64,000 bases of DNA from Epiperipatus broadwayi (GCA_028023455.1 JAQFVV010000056.1:3226001-3290000), one strand, 5' to 3'; counted from the first letter of the stretch, positions 27,001 to 39,324 are shown. The notes: generated by a model not told the origin, from the letters alone. Numbers and translations are program-made.

Positions 27001-28309
27001 AGTTTATATAAATTGAATGTCATAAATGCTTTGTTTACACAAAAAAACCAAAAACTGCTACAAAAGAACTTGAATATATATATCCATACTTGAAACAATT
27101 CTATTTTGTAGACTGTATCATAATTAGAAGTCTTATTGCAACCGTCTTTATATAATTAAAGTATTCTAACTCTAGCATCTGATAATACATTTTAAAGGCA
27201 AAAGAGAACATCTCGCTATCGTTTTATTCTTCATATATCTGGAAAATTGTCAACGTTTTTGCTAGAACAGATGAATTTTCAATTAATCACAATTTATTTG
27301 TAAATATTATTAAACCTGATTAACATATGCATCTAATAAGTATGAATTTTGCTTTTATTTTTAATCTTACCAATGATGATTTAAATCCTAACATTATGTA
27401 TTATCATATGTTCTTCATATAAAGATGCTAATCATGTTTAAAAATATTTAAAAATAAATTTGTTTAATTAAAAATTCATCCCTTCTAGCAAAGACATTGC
27501 AAACAATCATCCAGATATATGAAGAAGAAAAAGGTAAAGAGGTATCCTATTTTGACTTTAACATACATTATCATTTGCTGAAGATAGAGGGCACTTTAAT
27601 TATATAAAGACAGTTACAATGAGCTAATCTCAAAACATTATATATAGCACATTTTTATTTAATATATATGTATAAAATGAATATCATGCAAATACTTATA
27701 AAAAGAGATTACTGATTAGCTCATAGATTTTATTTCACTAGTAGTTGTGACTAATCATAACAAAAGTAGTGAAGTTTAGTACAAAATTTAAATTATCAGT
27801 AATAGTATTCTGTACCATGGACAGATCCAGAAAGTAGTCACATCACCAATTCATCCATTTTCCCACTCCATTCTCTTCATTGCCTAGCTCTTTAATTCCA
27901 TGTAAATCTTTCCATCTTTTATACAATGAATCTTTTCTATCCTTTCTTTTTGATTCCACTCATCATTCCTTTCAAAACATCTTTCATTAAACTATATTTT
28001 CTTAATATGTGTCCAATCCAGTTTTTCTTTCTATTTCTAATTATCTCAATCAATATTTTTTCTTCATTTATTCTTTTCAAATTTCTTCATTTGTTATTTT
28101 ATTCATTCAACTGACTTTTTCTATACTTTTCCATGACACATCTCAAAGGCTTCCAATGTGGTCCTAATTTTGTTACTCATTATTCCTGTTTTACAGCCAT
28201 ACATTAGTACACTTCACACATAGCATTTAATTAATCTTTTCTTAATTCTCTCTTCAAAGGTCCACAAAATATTTTATTTTTTTAAATAAATATTTCCTTG
28301 GCCAATGCT
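24027..28309 (+). repeat. Tandem duplication, unit 2 (probable assembly artefact)
   Basis: The second copy of 19709-24026, 4283 bp. Its left part (about 24027-26400) is full of single-base deletions and, at 25080-26400, odd G/C-bearing insertions relative to unit 1. Its right part (26410-28309) is clean where unit 1 is noisy. Such complementary decay is expected when two error-prone read ends that should overlap are left side by side. A genuine duplication would show even divergence. Confidence 0.85.
27812..28270 (-). pseudogene. Non-LTR retrotransposon reverse-transcriptase C-terminus
   Basis: On the minus strand, IRNRKKNWIGHILRKYS (27992-28043) preceded by KRINEEKIL matches the conserved tail of LINE polyproteins (I-R-x-R-x-x-x-W-I-G-H-x-L-R). 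It is followed by a degenerate basic linker and a WKDLHGIKELG-like end. Upstream, in broken frames, a Cys/Trp-rich remnant reaches about 28250. This is a different lineage from the RTE copies. No catalytic domain is left. Confidence 0.7.
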
Positions 28310-28548
28310 ATTCTTAAAATGTAAATAAAATGTCTTACTTAAAAAAAAAAAACGATTTTAATTGCATTAAAATCATTTATAAAAGAATATCATGTTCTAG
28401 TGCATAATGTACTTACCTAACATAGCCACACTGTTACTAAGAATTTGGTTAGGATTTAGAAATTTTTTCAGATAAGTAAATTTTTAATTGTATGCTCACT
28501 TCCACTGTTATTATTTTATTATTAGAATAACAACAGCATCAAATTCCT
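28310..28548. other. AT-rich spacer
   Basis: Begins just after the duplication end, with a poly-A run near 28342. No feature was recognised. Confidence 0.5.
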
Positions 28549-28549
28549 T

Positions 28550-28776
28550 GTAAACAAGGCAAAACTCTCCATACAGTAGTGCCACCCTGTGCCAATCAGA
28601 ATAATTAATGGATGCCAGAAGGCTTGTGCATAAAATCCCTATCTAGTGCCTACTCATCCAATATCCCCAGACTAGGTTCTGGCTTGTGGTCTTCGTCACA
28701 AGGCCTTCTGGCATCCATTGATTACTCTGGTTGGCACAGGATGGCACTACTGTGTGAAGAGTTTTGCCTTGTTTAC
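28550..28776. repeat. Foldback element with ~80-bp arms (family D related)
   Basis: The left arm 28550-28628 (GTAAACAAGGCAAAACTC, CAGTAGTGCCACCCTGTGCC, ATGGATGCCAGAAGGC) is the reverse complement, about 90% by eye, of 28697-28776. The 68-bp loop contains CCCTATCTAGTGCCTACTCAT, a word also present near 12297 and, inverted, near 12425. An 80-codon ORF crosses the structure but merely reads through the hairpin. Confidence 0.8.
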
Positions 28777-28854
28777 AAACAATTATGTGCTAGTATAAGA
28801 GATGGTGATCATGTGAGGTTTAGTGGTTTATCAAATTCCTTCTTGGATTATTAA

Positions 28855-29655
28855 TATTTTCTTTTTCTCTAGAATTATTATAACAAAGTGTTCTATATTT
28901 TTTACTATTTATCCTTAATATTTGGATTAGGAGAAATGATTCACTCTATTTATTCTATTCTATCGCCTTGAAATTATAAATTTGATCAGCCAGTTGACAT
29001 TAGATGATAGTGCTATATTTACATTCCCAGACAAAATTCTGATTATTAGCTTTCTTCAGTGAAAAACCTTAAAAATGTACTAAATTTTTGAAGCCAAGTC
29101 AACATTTTTAAATAGTTATATATTTTGAATACTACACCAACAACCATATAGTTTAGTGAAACTTTTATACTAATTTGAAGCATTTCCCCTCTTTTAACAT
29201 CACAAAATCATTTCTGCTTACTTTTCAGATCTGCATTTTGAGAAGAATATTCCACACATTTTCAAATTAATTCTAAGATCTAATAATTGCAATTTATTAG
29301 AAATCTTATTTCACAGTGGTCTAGGAATATCTTTATATAACATGAAAGATTCTTAAGGCTTTCTCAAACTCTGAAATTTTTTTTCCCAGTTACAATTTAA
29401 CCAATATTTGGGATTGTTGTAGGAACTAAAAAACGCAAGATGAGTAATGGTGTAATAATAAGTTAAAACAACTGTGAGAAGAGGAATGAGAATAAAGTTA
29501 TAAATACTCCCTGAATTAGTGGTGTGTGCTTTTTCTCTAAATTTAAATGCTAAAAGACAAAAGATGTATATATTTTTATGTTATATTTTCAAAATTTCCT
29601 ACATTTATGAAGCATTCATTAAGTTAAATAGTTTTCAGCATTGGGTGCTCAAAAT
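28855..29655. other. AT-rich sequence, nothing recognised
   Basis: No ORF, repeat or RNA signature seen. Confidence 0.5.
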
Positions 29656-29659
29656 TTGA

Positions 29660-30550
29660 AAACAATATTTTACAAAAATATTTAGACCTGTGTTGAATGA
29701 CATCTACATGAGATCTGTTGATGACATGTTTATATGTGCATCAGAAAATCAGAACTACAATATTTTCTTGGATCTTGAAAAAATATCTCCTCTACAATGG
29801 ATTATGAAAATTGAAGACAAAAACCACAAGATTAATTTTCTGGACATATATATGTCCAGAAAAACAATTATGAACTCGATTTTAAAATGAATTTAAAACC
29901 TATTGAAATAAGAGGAGACATTCATCGCAAATCAAGAGTTTATTTAGAACACAAACTTACAGACTTGAAATGTTTCTTGCATAGAAACAAAAATTTATGC
30001 AAGTATGAGGTGGATAGGAAGTACAGCATCAATGCTTACATCAATGATCTCATAAGTTTCAGATATGATCATAACATGTTAATAAAGACAATCAGAAATT
30101 TTTACACCAACATAAATAAAAACAGCAACCTAAATAATATGCCAAAAGCATGGATAAGTCTCCTATATGTACCTAGGGTTGCAAGTAATTTAAGGAATAT
30201 ATGTGTTAACACTTATAGAACAAGTTTTAGATCATCTTCATTACTAAACAACTCAAAAGACAAAACATCAGCTGAGCATGCTCCTCAAGTTGTCTATAAA
30301 ATCATATGCAGTGCCCATTCTGTAGTTCTGTATATTAAGGTGAATCTTGAGCAAATAGATCCACGAGAATTGTCCAGTACTGTATACACACTTGTACAAC
30401 AGAGCAAATAGAATAAAGACTACAGATCAATCTTTTTCGATCACGAGACTCACTCAGACACACATTCATTCCCACCAATGTGAGAACAATCTTTGCCAAA
30501 AGGGATTTACTTTTGCTTAAGAGAAGGTAAAAACTATCTTCATGTCACTC
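29660..30550 (+). pseudogene. Penelope-like element: RT end plus GIY-YIG remnant
   Basis: Two overlapping frames (29690-29890 and 29887-30411) together look like the end of a Penelope-like polyprotein. RSVDDMFICASENQN holds the catalytic x-V-D-D box (normally YVDD), and INFLDIYMSRK is the L-P-F-L-D-V-x-x-x-R motif. ISLLYVPRVASNLRNI is the inter-domain L-P-Y-V motif. VVYKIICSAHS...LYIKVN matches a decayed GIY-YIG nuclease (V-V-Y-K-I-x-C ... Y-I-G). The RT fingers and the rest are missing on the left, and there is a frameshift at 29888. Confidence 0.75.
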
Positions 30551-32560
30551 TATCTTTACGTTCAAATCTTCTTAATAACTTTATTTTTTTTTACCTATTA
30601 TTAATTCCAATCTTATTCTTCAAAATTTTATGAATATTCTTTCCAATTAGATTTTTCAACTACCCAATCTTCTTCCTTTCTATTTTTTAATAATCTTCAT
30701 TAAATATATATTTATTTTAACACTTTTTAAAATTAGTTTTTTTATTTCTTGTTTTATTTTTTTATTTAAAAGGATGTCAGAAGGATGCCTAATATAATTG
30801 TTAACCTATTCCACTAACTTGGAGTCAGATTGAAAAACTATTCCATATCTGATCAAAAAAATGTTCAAATTTAATTGGCTTAAACATCTAAGTCATAGTC
30901 AGATGTATTATCCCACGAGGCTCTTCGTGTATATAAACATATAAGTAGTAATATGTAAAGGCCTTTTTAAAGTTAAATGATTTCTTTTTACATTAGTTAT
31001 TAATATATTTTTCCATTTTTCACTTTAATTATTTATTCTTTATGGTTTTTATTTTTTTGAAATGTTAATAATATTTTAAACACTAAAAAATAAAAAAGAA
31101 TGACATTTCTTAAAAGATAACGGACTTCTTGTTTTAGGAAGGGTTAATCCAACTTTATTTTCTAAGATTGTTAGTTGACAATTTTTTCCGTGTTCAGAGT
31201 TATACTTTTTGGCATGTGAACTTTGTGTTGACATTAATAAGGCGATGACTGAATGCACTCAGAAATAATCTACGGAGAACTGACATTGGGTTTTCATAAG
31301 CCATTACCGTAACTAATTCGACACTGATCTCCGCATATTATTGCCCGTTGCACAGAAATTGTTTCTAGTTTGGCCATCTTCTCATTGAACAGCTAAGGGA
31401 CTGACAAGAAGGAGAAATTCTTCTGTCAGCTAGTACCCCTAGAGATAGAAATAGAGTTTATTTTGTGGTAATACGATGATCTGAAATTGACAAGTTCAGA
31501 GCGGAATTCACATTCACTCAATTTTATTTATTTTTTTAATTTTTCTTGGTCAGTAAATAGCTAGGAATGTTTGAATCATTCATAAGTAAGGTCATTTTAA
31601 TACGATGTTAGAGTGATTAAGAAAGGTCAAGACGTTTTATGATAATCTTACATGAAATTAATGAATTATGTATATAAACCACGATGGTTTGTCGATGTAA
31701 ATATTTTCAAATTAGTTAACTTTTTTATTTTTATTAATTTATTTATTTTTTAAATTATTTCAATTAATTATTCTATTTTTTTTAAAAAAATTATATCTCA
31801 AAACATTACTTTAGTCTGTGTTGAATATATATGTGTACGCAAATTTGCGAATATATATTTGTTAATAAAAAAAAGCCTTCTAGTATAGTGATTAGTGCGA
31901 CTAATGTATGCATACTTACAGCCTAAACTTAGAATCTGGTGGAATTTGGACATTATTTAAGTAGTTGAAAATTTATAAAACATTGTAATATTCAGGGGGC
32001 TGAACCATAGGTAGGCTATTCACCCAAATATTGTCATGTAAAATGGATTAATAATTACTCTTAACTAGCGAGTACGACACACACAAAAGGAATAAAAATC
32101 TGCTCAAAGCAATAGTTATTAGCGTAGTCTGTAATGTTTTCTTATTCATAGTTCTTTGTGAAGTAGATCTGGAAATGATTTTTCTCTGGAAGACACCATA
32201 AGTCACTATTCTAGCTCTGTCTTACGAACTTTTATGGAATAAACCATATGATTATTATTATTAATTATCATCAATTAAAACTATATACATGATATTAAAA
32301 AAAAACATGCATAACAAATCTACTCAACTAAATAAAAATACTGGTTACTATAAATAAATGATTAAGATTATTTTACAACTATAAAAAAAAAAGAAAGATA
32401 TGCAGACAGGATAAGAACAAATCAATAACTCAGTACTAAAATATATAACAGTATTACCTTCAGAGGAGAGGAGATTTATTTTTATGTTAATTATAATGAA
32501 AAGGAGATACAGATAATATTAGGACTTTCTTCCAACAGATCTGGCATTCACTGATTTTGT
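30551..32560. other. AT-rich sequence, nothing recognised
   Basis: Mostly anonymous. A more mixed patch at 31240-31440 (ACTGATCTCCGCATATTATTG, CTGTCAGCTAGTACCCC) may be an old element but has no match in the window. Confidence 0.4.
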
Positions 32561-32566
32561 GGATTA

Positions 32567-33603
32567 CACCTGGGTCTCTTTTTACGCGGACTTATTTAAC
32601 ATGATTTTGAAGTTACGCGATTTTGAAGTTCACCGGAAGTCGAACTCCAATAATGCACTATTACTTTAAATAATAAATTTCGCACACTTACATTATATTG
32701 AAAGTAATAGCACATTATTGGAATTTGACTTTCATCTTAGTAATTTCAATATTTTCAGTGCTTTATAATAGTAAGATTTTATGCAATAATGAAATTAAAA
32801 TCATGATTTCCACATTTTATGTATACACATATTAAATTTTACAAGATTATGATGTAAATTTGTTAAAACATTGTGTGTGTTAATTTTGCATTTTAAATCA
32901 CATTCTGTTTTTGCTTTTTAAAAAAGAACGTAATCAATTATTAATCATTTAGTGTCCACAAGTTTATTTTTAAAAGGTGAGTAATAGCAGTGAAACGAAA
33001 TTTGATTTTTAAACGGAATTGAAAATTAAAGACAAAAATAAGAATTTAATTTTTAGTTGTTAGTTTTAATTAAATTTTTCCCAGCAGTGGTGAATAAATG
33101 TCTTTTTATTATCATAAATCTAAGTTCATAAACAATTAATAAAATCATCATCTCAAAGATTAATTACTAATTATGTTGTCACCAGAAATCCATTGACCTA
33201 ACATGAGTGTGAAGTTAGCGCTAGTTGTATTTCCTCAGTTTGCAAACGAACGTGTTTTCGGCAAATATCGATAAAAATTAAAACGTGTATTAAAAAAATG
33301 TAAATTATGCATAAAAATATATTATTTTGAATAAAATTAAATATTATAGTTAAAAAAAGTTTGTCTTGTATCAATTTTTTTCAAATTTGAAATTTTTTAT
33401 TAGTCATATTTTATTTCCTTATTTTTTTTTTTTTGCGCGAATTTTAAAGTAATTTTACGTTGGTGCTTTGCTTTTACGCGAATTTTGAAAAATCACAGAC
33501 CACATCCCCCCTTTTTCAATGTTAGTTACGTCTATTTTTGCACGATTTCGTTTGCGCGTGTTTTCTGCGGAACCTATCTATCGCGTAAAACGAGACCCAG
33601 GTG
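32567..33603. mobile_element. Non-autonomous DNA transposon (Tc1/mariner-pogo/Tigger-like MITE)
   Basis: The terminal inverted repeats start CACCTGGGTCTCTTTTTACG (32567) and end as the complement, ACGAGACCCAGGTG (to 33603). They match over 22 bp with one mismatch. TA dinucleotides flank both ends (32565-32566, 33604-33605), as for Tc1/mariner-superfamily targets. CG-containing TTACGCGATTTT words near both ends recall pogo/Tigger ends. The 1037-bp interior has no transposase. It contains a sub-hairpin at 32647-32667 and 32701-32721 (21 bp, two mismatches). Confidence 0.8.
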
Positions 33604-33605
33604 TA

Positions 33606-34815
33606 CATTTAAAAATATTTTGACCCACTTTTAATATATGTTTTGATTCCTATATTGATAAAAATTTAACATGGCTTTTGCCAATAATGGTTGGCTGCCA
33701 TGTTAAAAATTCAATCACATTAAAGATTGTGTGCTATATTCAAAATTGAAGTTACTTCTAAGAAATTGTTTAATTTTTTATAATAATCTTTCATTATCAC
33801 TATGAAATATTATCAAAAAATATTTCAGTGATCAGTTGTCCAGATCATGTAGCATTTGAATATTAGAGTAACAGGTTGAGTTTTGATCCAGGAATCATTA
33901 GCTATTAAATTTGTTCCTATTATTGAACTAGACTATACAAAGAAATATAATACTAATGGGTATAGCTATAGCTATCTATTTTGAGTGATTGCTAAAATTT
34001 TATACTTTATGAAATTATTTTTTGTGCTTATATTAGTATTATAAAATAAAAATAAAGTTCATCTTAAAAAAAAAAAAGAATAATAATTTTTACATGCAGT
34101 TGAACTCAATGATGTGATTTACCTTTACAATCAACGTATCGACTTATACTAAAATATTAATAATTTCCTTTTACAAGTTTCTATTCTTTATATTTTGCCT
34201 GGCTATTGATTTTTTTCAGAATATTACATCTAACAAAAGATGACAGGCTTTAAAAAAATTCTAGCTAATATAATATCAGTAAAATAAAAATAAACCAAAC
34301 CGATGTTAAGAAGATAAATTGAAAACAATAAAACCATGTTTAACTATTATTTGGAGTAACATGTTAGAACATGTTCATCATGTAGTCCAATTGTTAATTT
34401 TTTTTTTAATTCAACCTTATTTATAAGGTTTCAAATATATTCAATTATCAGTAACAGTACTCAGGGTAGAATGCAAGTCAATGTTTCAAATAATATTATG
34501 GTCATCTCTTCAGGTTTTTCTGATCTGAGAAGTGCCATTGTTATTATGGTGATAAAACTGTTAACTCTTTAAATTTTTGAATGTAAAATAAAGTATTATC
34601 AACTGCTATTCTATCAAAACCAAGCCAGTAGAAATTTTATATATTTATATCTGAGGGTCCTTCTGATTTATTCAGTGTTATCCTAATACAAATTGTTTAT
34701 ATTTGTTAACCGTTTCCCATAAATAAAATAAAAGTTATTTCCAGTGCAGATAGATATTCTGGAGTTTCAAATCTTTGAAATTTTTATACTGAAAGAAGTA
34801 ATATATATATATATA
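33606..34815. other. AT-rich sequence, nothing recognised
   Basis: Anonymous AT-rich DNA ending in a short TA tract (34802-34816) at the palindrome edge. Confidence 0.5.
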
Positions 34816-34816
34816 T

Positions 34817-35606
34817 TAATAATTCAAACAAATATATTTAACACAGTATTCAAAATTAAATAATATATTCTTTACCAGAAGTACTTTCAATTGTTTCACT
34901 GACAATCTTTATCAACTGTTAATACAAATGTACAAAAAATAAAAACTTGCATTACCCATCATTCAATCTATTCAAATTTCCCACAATTCTGTTGTCTTTA
35001 TATTAGCCAATTGTTTATTCATTAAACCACCTCTATTCCTAGATATCATCATTGCCTCTTTAATTTTACGTTTTTCACTACACCTTTCAATTTGAATAAT
35101 TTTTATATCTCTATTATTAAATTTAAAACCATAATTATATGTTTTATTATGATCAAATATAATTGATGGAGTACTCATATTTACTGAAGATATATTTTCT
35201 TTCTGTACACGTTTACAGAAAGAAAATATATCTTCAGTAAATATGAATACTCCATCAATTATATTTGATCATAATAAAACATGTAATTATGGTTTTAAAT
35301 TTAATAATAGAGATATAAAAATTATTCAAATTGAAAGGTGTAGTGAAAAACGTAAAATTAAAGAGGCAATGATGATATCTAGGAATAGAGGTGGTTTAAT
35401 GAATAAACAATCGGCTAATATAAAGACAACAGAATTGTGGAAAATTTGAATAGATTGAATGATGGGTAATGCAAGTTTTTATTTTTTGTATGTTTGTATT
35501 AACAGTTGATAAAGATTGTCAGTGAAACAATTGAAAGTACTTCTGGTAAAGAATATTTTATTTAATTTTGAATACTGTGTTAAATATATTTGTTTGAATT
35601 ATTATT
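34817..35606. repeat. Near-perfect palindrome of a Penelope-like 3' end (390-bp arms)
   Basis: The left arm 34817-35207 and right arm 35214-35606 are reverse complements with only scattered differences. The spacer is six bases (CACGTT). Each arm carries an ORF reading outward from the centre (34972-35178 minus, 35243-35449 plus). Their peptides differ at only a few of 68 residues. The peptide (IFDHNKTCNYGFKF, ERCSEKRKIKEAMMISRNRG, TTELW) fits the region after the GIY-YIG core of Penelope-like elements, where H-x-x-D/N and R-x-x-K-E-A-x-x-I motifs occur. TA microsatellites bound both sides. Confidence 0.85.
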
Positions 35607-35619
35607 ATATGATTGTAGT

Positions 35620-35624
<5 letters not shown>

Positions 35625-35707
<83 letters not shown>
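35625..35707. repeat. (TA)n microsatellite
   Basis: About 80 bp of TA repeats just outside the right palindrome arm. The poly-Tyr/Ile ORF through it (35516-35758) is spurious. Confidence 0.95.
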
Positions 35708-35710
<3 letters not shown>

Positions 35711-36059
35711 TTATTAACTGAAAATTACTTAAAAAAGATAACCACAAAGCCTTTATAAAATTAATCCTCAAAATTTTTCAAACAAGTACATAATTGAATT
35801 CCAGTAACAACAATAGAATGTGTTAGTACATGCTCTCCTTTTTATGTCCTTTTATTAATGTATATATAAACGTTTTGAACATGTATACAGAAAAGTTTAA
35901 TTTCTATTCAAAAGTTGTACTTGCTGAGTATGCTTTCAACCAGCCAGGGCAGACTCATAATACTTATAATTTGTGGGAGATGCAACATTTAAATAAGATG
36001 AAAATTATGCAAATAGCTTATTTACATGTTTCATTTTTTTTGACAACACAATGCTAATA

Positions 36060-37850
36060 TCTTTTTATTAATAGCATGAAAATTGTTGGAAATAAACCAC
36101 CCTCCTTATTTTTGTGCTTGTGATCATTATGCACAAACCATACAAGGTCCACATTTACAGGGTCAAAGATGTGGCCATATTCCAGTTCATGCTCCAGAAA
36201 AACAGACATGTAGTCAGAGCTTCTCTTAGCATGGTTATTTAGATATCTATGTTGTCAACTCTAGTAGCAATATTTGCCTAGCCTTTCCTATAATACACAG
36301 AACTACAATCAGAATTGGTGCATCTGATTTTATACATTACTTACAGGGTTTAATCTATAGGTAGAATATTCTTTAAATTTGGAGTTCTTAAATTAACATT
36401 ATATGTACTGGAAAATATTTTAATTTTATGAGACATCTGGGGTATATACAGAAGGCTTATCCAAGGTTGTGTTTCTGCCTGTAGTGAAGGCAACCCTCTT
36501 TTAGAATTTCTTCATGGTGTCCATTAACATGTTATGGTTATATGCAATTTGCTTCATTTTCCTCAGCTTTAGATTTCTATTTAGGAAACCTTTCAAACCA
36601 GCTAATTTGTGCACTGTGGGTGTGTATGAGTAAGAATGGATTGGACTATGTATTTCTAAGGGCTTAGCAATCATTTTATAATCAAATATTGTCCTTAATC
36701 TATTGAATATATAGAGTGAGGAAGTTGTGACTTTACATGGTATTTTTGTGCTCAATAGATCATTGTAAGGCTATTAATTGTGCTAGGTCTTGTAGAATAT
36801 TCAGGATCTGCTTCTCAGGTGGACATACAAGTACATCATTATATACAAAAAATAAAATTCATTGGATTCAATAGCTAGATGTTAAGGAATAACTATTTCT
36901 TCAAATTTTGATAATGTGATGCTGCAAATAATTCCACATATTAGCAGGCCAATGGGCCATTATACTCTGTCTTTAGTACTTATTGTTGGTTTGAGCTGTA
37001 ATGTCTTTATCCATCCATTTTAAAGACTTCATAGTGAATTTTTTCTTATTGTGAATCTTTTGTAACATCTCATGAATAATGTCTACAGACAGTATATAAA
37101 AAATCGACTTGTATAGTTCTGTGACATCCAAGGATGCCAATCTATAGCATGGGTGGATTTTAAGTACAGTTATTTATTGTACACCTTCAAAAGATTATTT
37201 CCTGGTATATTTTCTGAAACCTATATGAACTGCAGTTATTTAATTCAATGATTTTTTTCAGTTTTATAGTAATATGATTTCCCAAAGTCAATCATTAAGT
37301 GTAGAGAATGATGTGGTTTATGTGTAATTTGATATTGGAGGAAATTTTGTGGTGGAATAGCAACAGTCAGATACATTTTTTAAAGTATCCTTGTTTGTTA
37401 AATATCTTATAAAAATTGATGAGATGAATTTATCTTTCAATTTTTTTATATTATATATATCCATGCTTTTAAATTTTAGCCTATTAATTTGTCTGTTGAT
37501 TTTTTGGAAGTAATCGCTGTTCTTAAGTAGAACAAATCTATTTCCTTTATCTTCTTTCAGACACAATCATATTTCAGTTTAGATATTTCTTAACATCATT
37601 TCCTTTGACCATGTTTTATTATTTAGCATACTTGGTATAGTGCATAATGTTTGCCCTATTTTTCCAATTATTGTCTCTCTGTTGAGAACAGTCTCCAAAT
37701 TTGATCTCAATGTCAGCTATCACTTCCATATTAAAATTTTTCCAAACCTCACCTACCAATTTAGGTCTGTATTCAAGAATAGATTTGATTCCAGCAGGAA
37801 GTTGGCAGTTGTACAGATTCTTTATATTCAAGCTCAAGCATTACCCTCCG
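36060..37850 (-). pseudogene. Penelope-like element reverse transcriptase, degenerate
   Basis: From right to left on the minus strand there is an N-terminal region (LPAGIKSILEYRPKLVGEVW, 37619-37837). Next is EDKGNRFVLLKNSDYFQKIN (37500-37566), the A-D-K-G-x-x-x-V-x-x-x-x-x-D-Y motif of Penelope RTs. LASLDVTELYKSIFY (about 37090-37140) is the F-D-V-x-x-L-(Y/F)-x-x-I-P catalytic A box. Later, YNHNMLMDTMKKF (near 36510) corresponds to the same segment as YDHNMLIKTIRNFY in the plus-strand copy at 30065. Many stops; the YVDD box is unrecognisable. About 1.8 kb. Confidence 0.75.
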
Positions 37851-38970
37851 TTTTTTCACCAAAAAATTGTATTTTCTTATTATACTTATTATTTAATTGG
37901 AGAGAAATTATGCAACATTCATTTATAATGTTATTTAATGTTTTATAATATATATCAATTTTTTTCTGGGCAATTCAGATTTCAATGACCTTCTGCAATC
38001 TCGAATTATCTTCTTAAGCAATTACATTTCTAATTGGTCCAATAATTTTCTCGCGTTGGTGAATGGAACAATTTATACGAATGTTGCAACAATTGGGAAA
38101 ACCCTTGTGTTAAAAACATAACTCTAGGAATGTGATTCTTTCCTTCTTTACCACAATAAATTTATACGATTTAAATGTCATCTATATTGTTAATAGGAAT
38201 CCATAACTTACCATAATTCTCAAGGGTTTATCACTTTTCTTGTACTATTCGTAATGTAAACATTCTTGGCTAGTGTTAGTGAATACCAATTTGTGGTAAT
38301 TTTGATTATTTATAATGTATCTATAAACGTTTTGAATGCTTAGACAAAAATAAAATAAGTTAATAATAATAATTTATAATTGTAATAAAGAGTAATAGAA
38401 TTGGTAGACCAAACTATTGCTCATTATAGTTATTAAAAATTAATAATTAAACACGATTTGTTTCAAAATAAATTCAAATTTGTAAAAAAACATTTTTTCT
38501 CTCCATTTTCTCTTTTCTCTGTTTCTTGATTTTAATTTTTTAAAAAAATTATTATTGATCAAAAAACATGTGAGTATAGATTGATTTAAAATAGATAATG
38601 CACTTTTGAAGAAAAACAGCTTAATGTAGGTGATAATAGTTTTTTGAATGCAATAAAGGACTATGATAATTGAATTAAGAAAATAAAATTTTGCTAGGAG
38701 GATGAAAAAAGTTTACTACCTTTCATAGCGAAGTTGATATACAACAAGTCAAATATTTGCCAGTCGGGGAAGAATATCAACATTTTGAGAAAATAACAAT
38801 AAAATGATTAGTTTTTTCGGCACGTAATATGAACTGCTAGTGCTTCTCTATGAGTTTCATTTATACCTAGCATGTAGCTCTATAAAAGAATAAAGTCTGA
38901 AAAATCCAGCCTTAGCATGGAAGAAAATGTGATTCCCAGCATTATTTGCAAGAAATATCAATTGCTGACT
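37851..38970. other. AT-rich sequence, nothing recognised
   Basis: No supported feature. Confidence 0.45.
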
Positions 38971-38984
38971 CCCTCCAAAATTAT

Positions 38985-39324
38985 CATTATCATCATTATC
39001 AACCATTATCAATCCACTGCAGGATGAAGGTCTCTCCAAGTTTAATCCATCTTCTCCGATCTTTAGCTTCTCTTCTCCACATCACCCCTACACATTTTCT
39101 TATTTCATCCATCCATCTTACATGTGGTCTCCTTTTGGGTCTTTTACAATCTCTTGGAATCCAGTTTAAAATTTCAATTGTCCATCTATTATCATCTCTT
39201 CTAGCAATATGTCCAGCCCAACTCCACTTCAATCTTTTTAATTTTTTCAATGAGGTCAGTAACACCTGTTTGTTCTCTTATCCATACATTGTGTTTTCGA
39301 TCTCTTCTTGTTACTCCCAACATA
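38985..39324 (-). mobile_element. RTE-type LINE 3' end, 5'-truncated, with target-site duplication
   Basis: The minus strand encodes the C-terminal tail: LKWSWAGHIARRDDNRWTIE, LNWIPRDCKRPKRRPHVRWM and DRRRWIKLGETFILQWIDNG, all conserved landmarks of RTE polyproteins. It ends in a (GATAAT/GATGAT)n tail. The direct repeat CTCCAAAATTAT (38973-38984 and 39325-39336) flanks it exactly, showing target-primed insertion of a copy truncated to 340 bp. It is nearly open over 88 codons, so it is younger than the 15.7-kb copy. Confidence 0.9.

Noticed and set aside
24027-28309. Genuine segmental duplication with independent genes
   Set aside because: Indel-dominated, spatially complementary noise fits sequencing error better, and no gene was present to duplicate.
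28612-28854. 80-codon ORF as a gene
   Set aside because: It spans a foldback hairpin and has no domain.
35516-35758. Tyr/Ile-repeat ORF
   Set aside because: It reads through a TA microsatellite.
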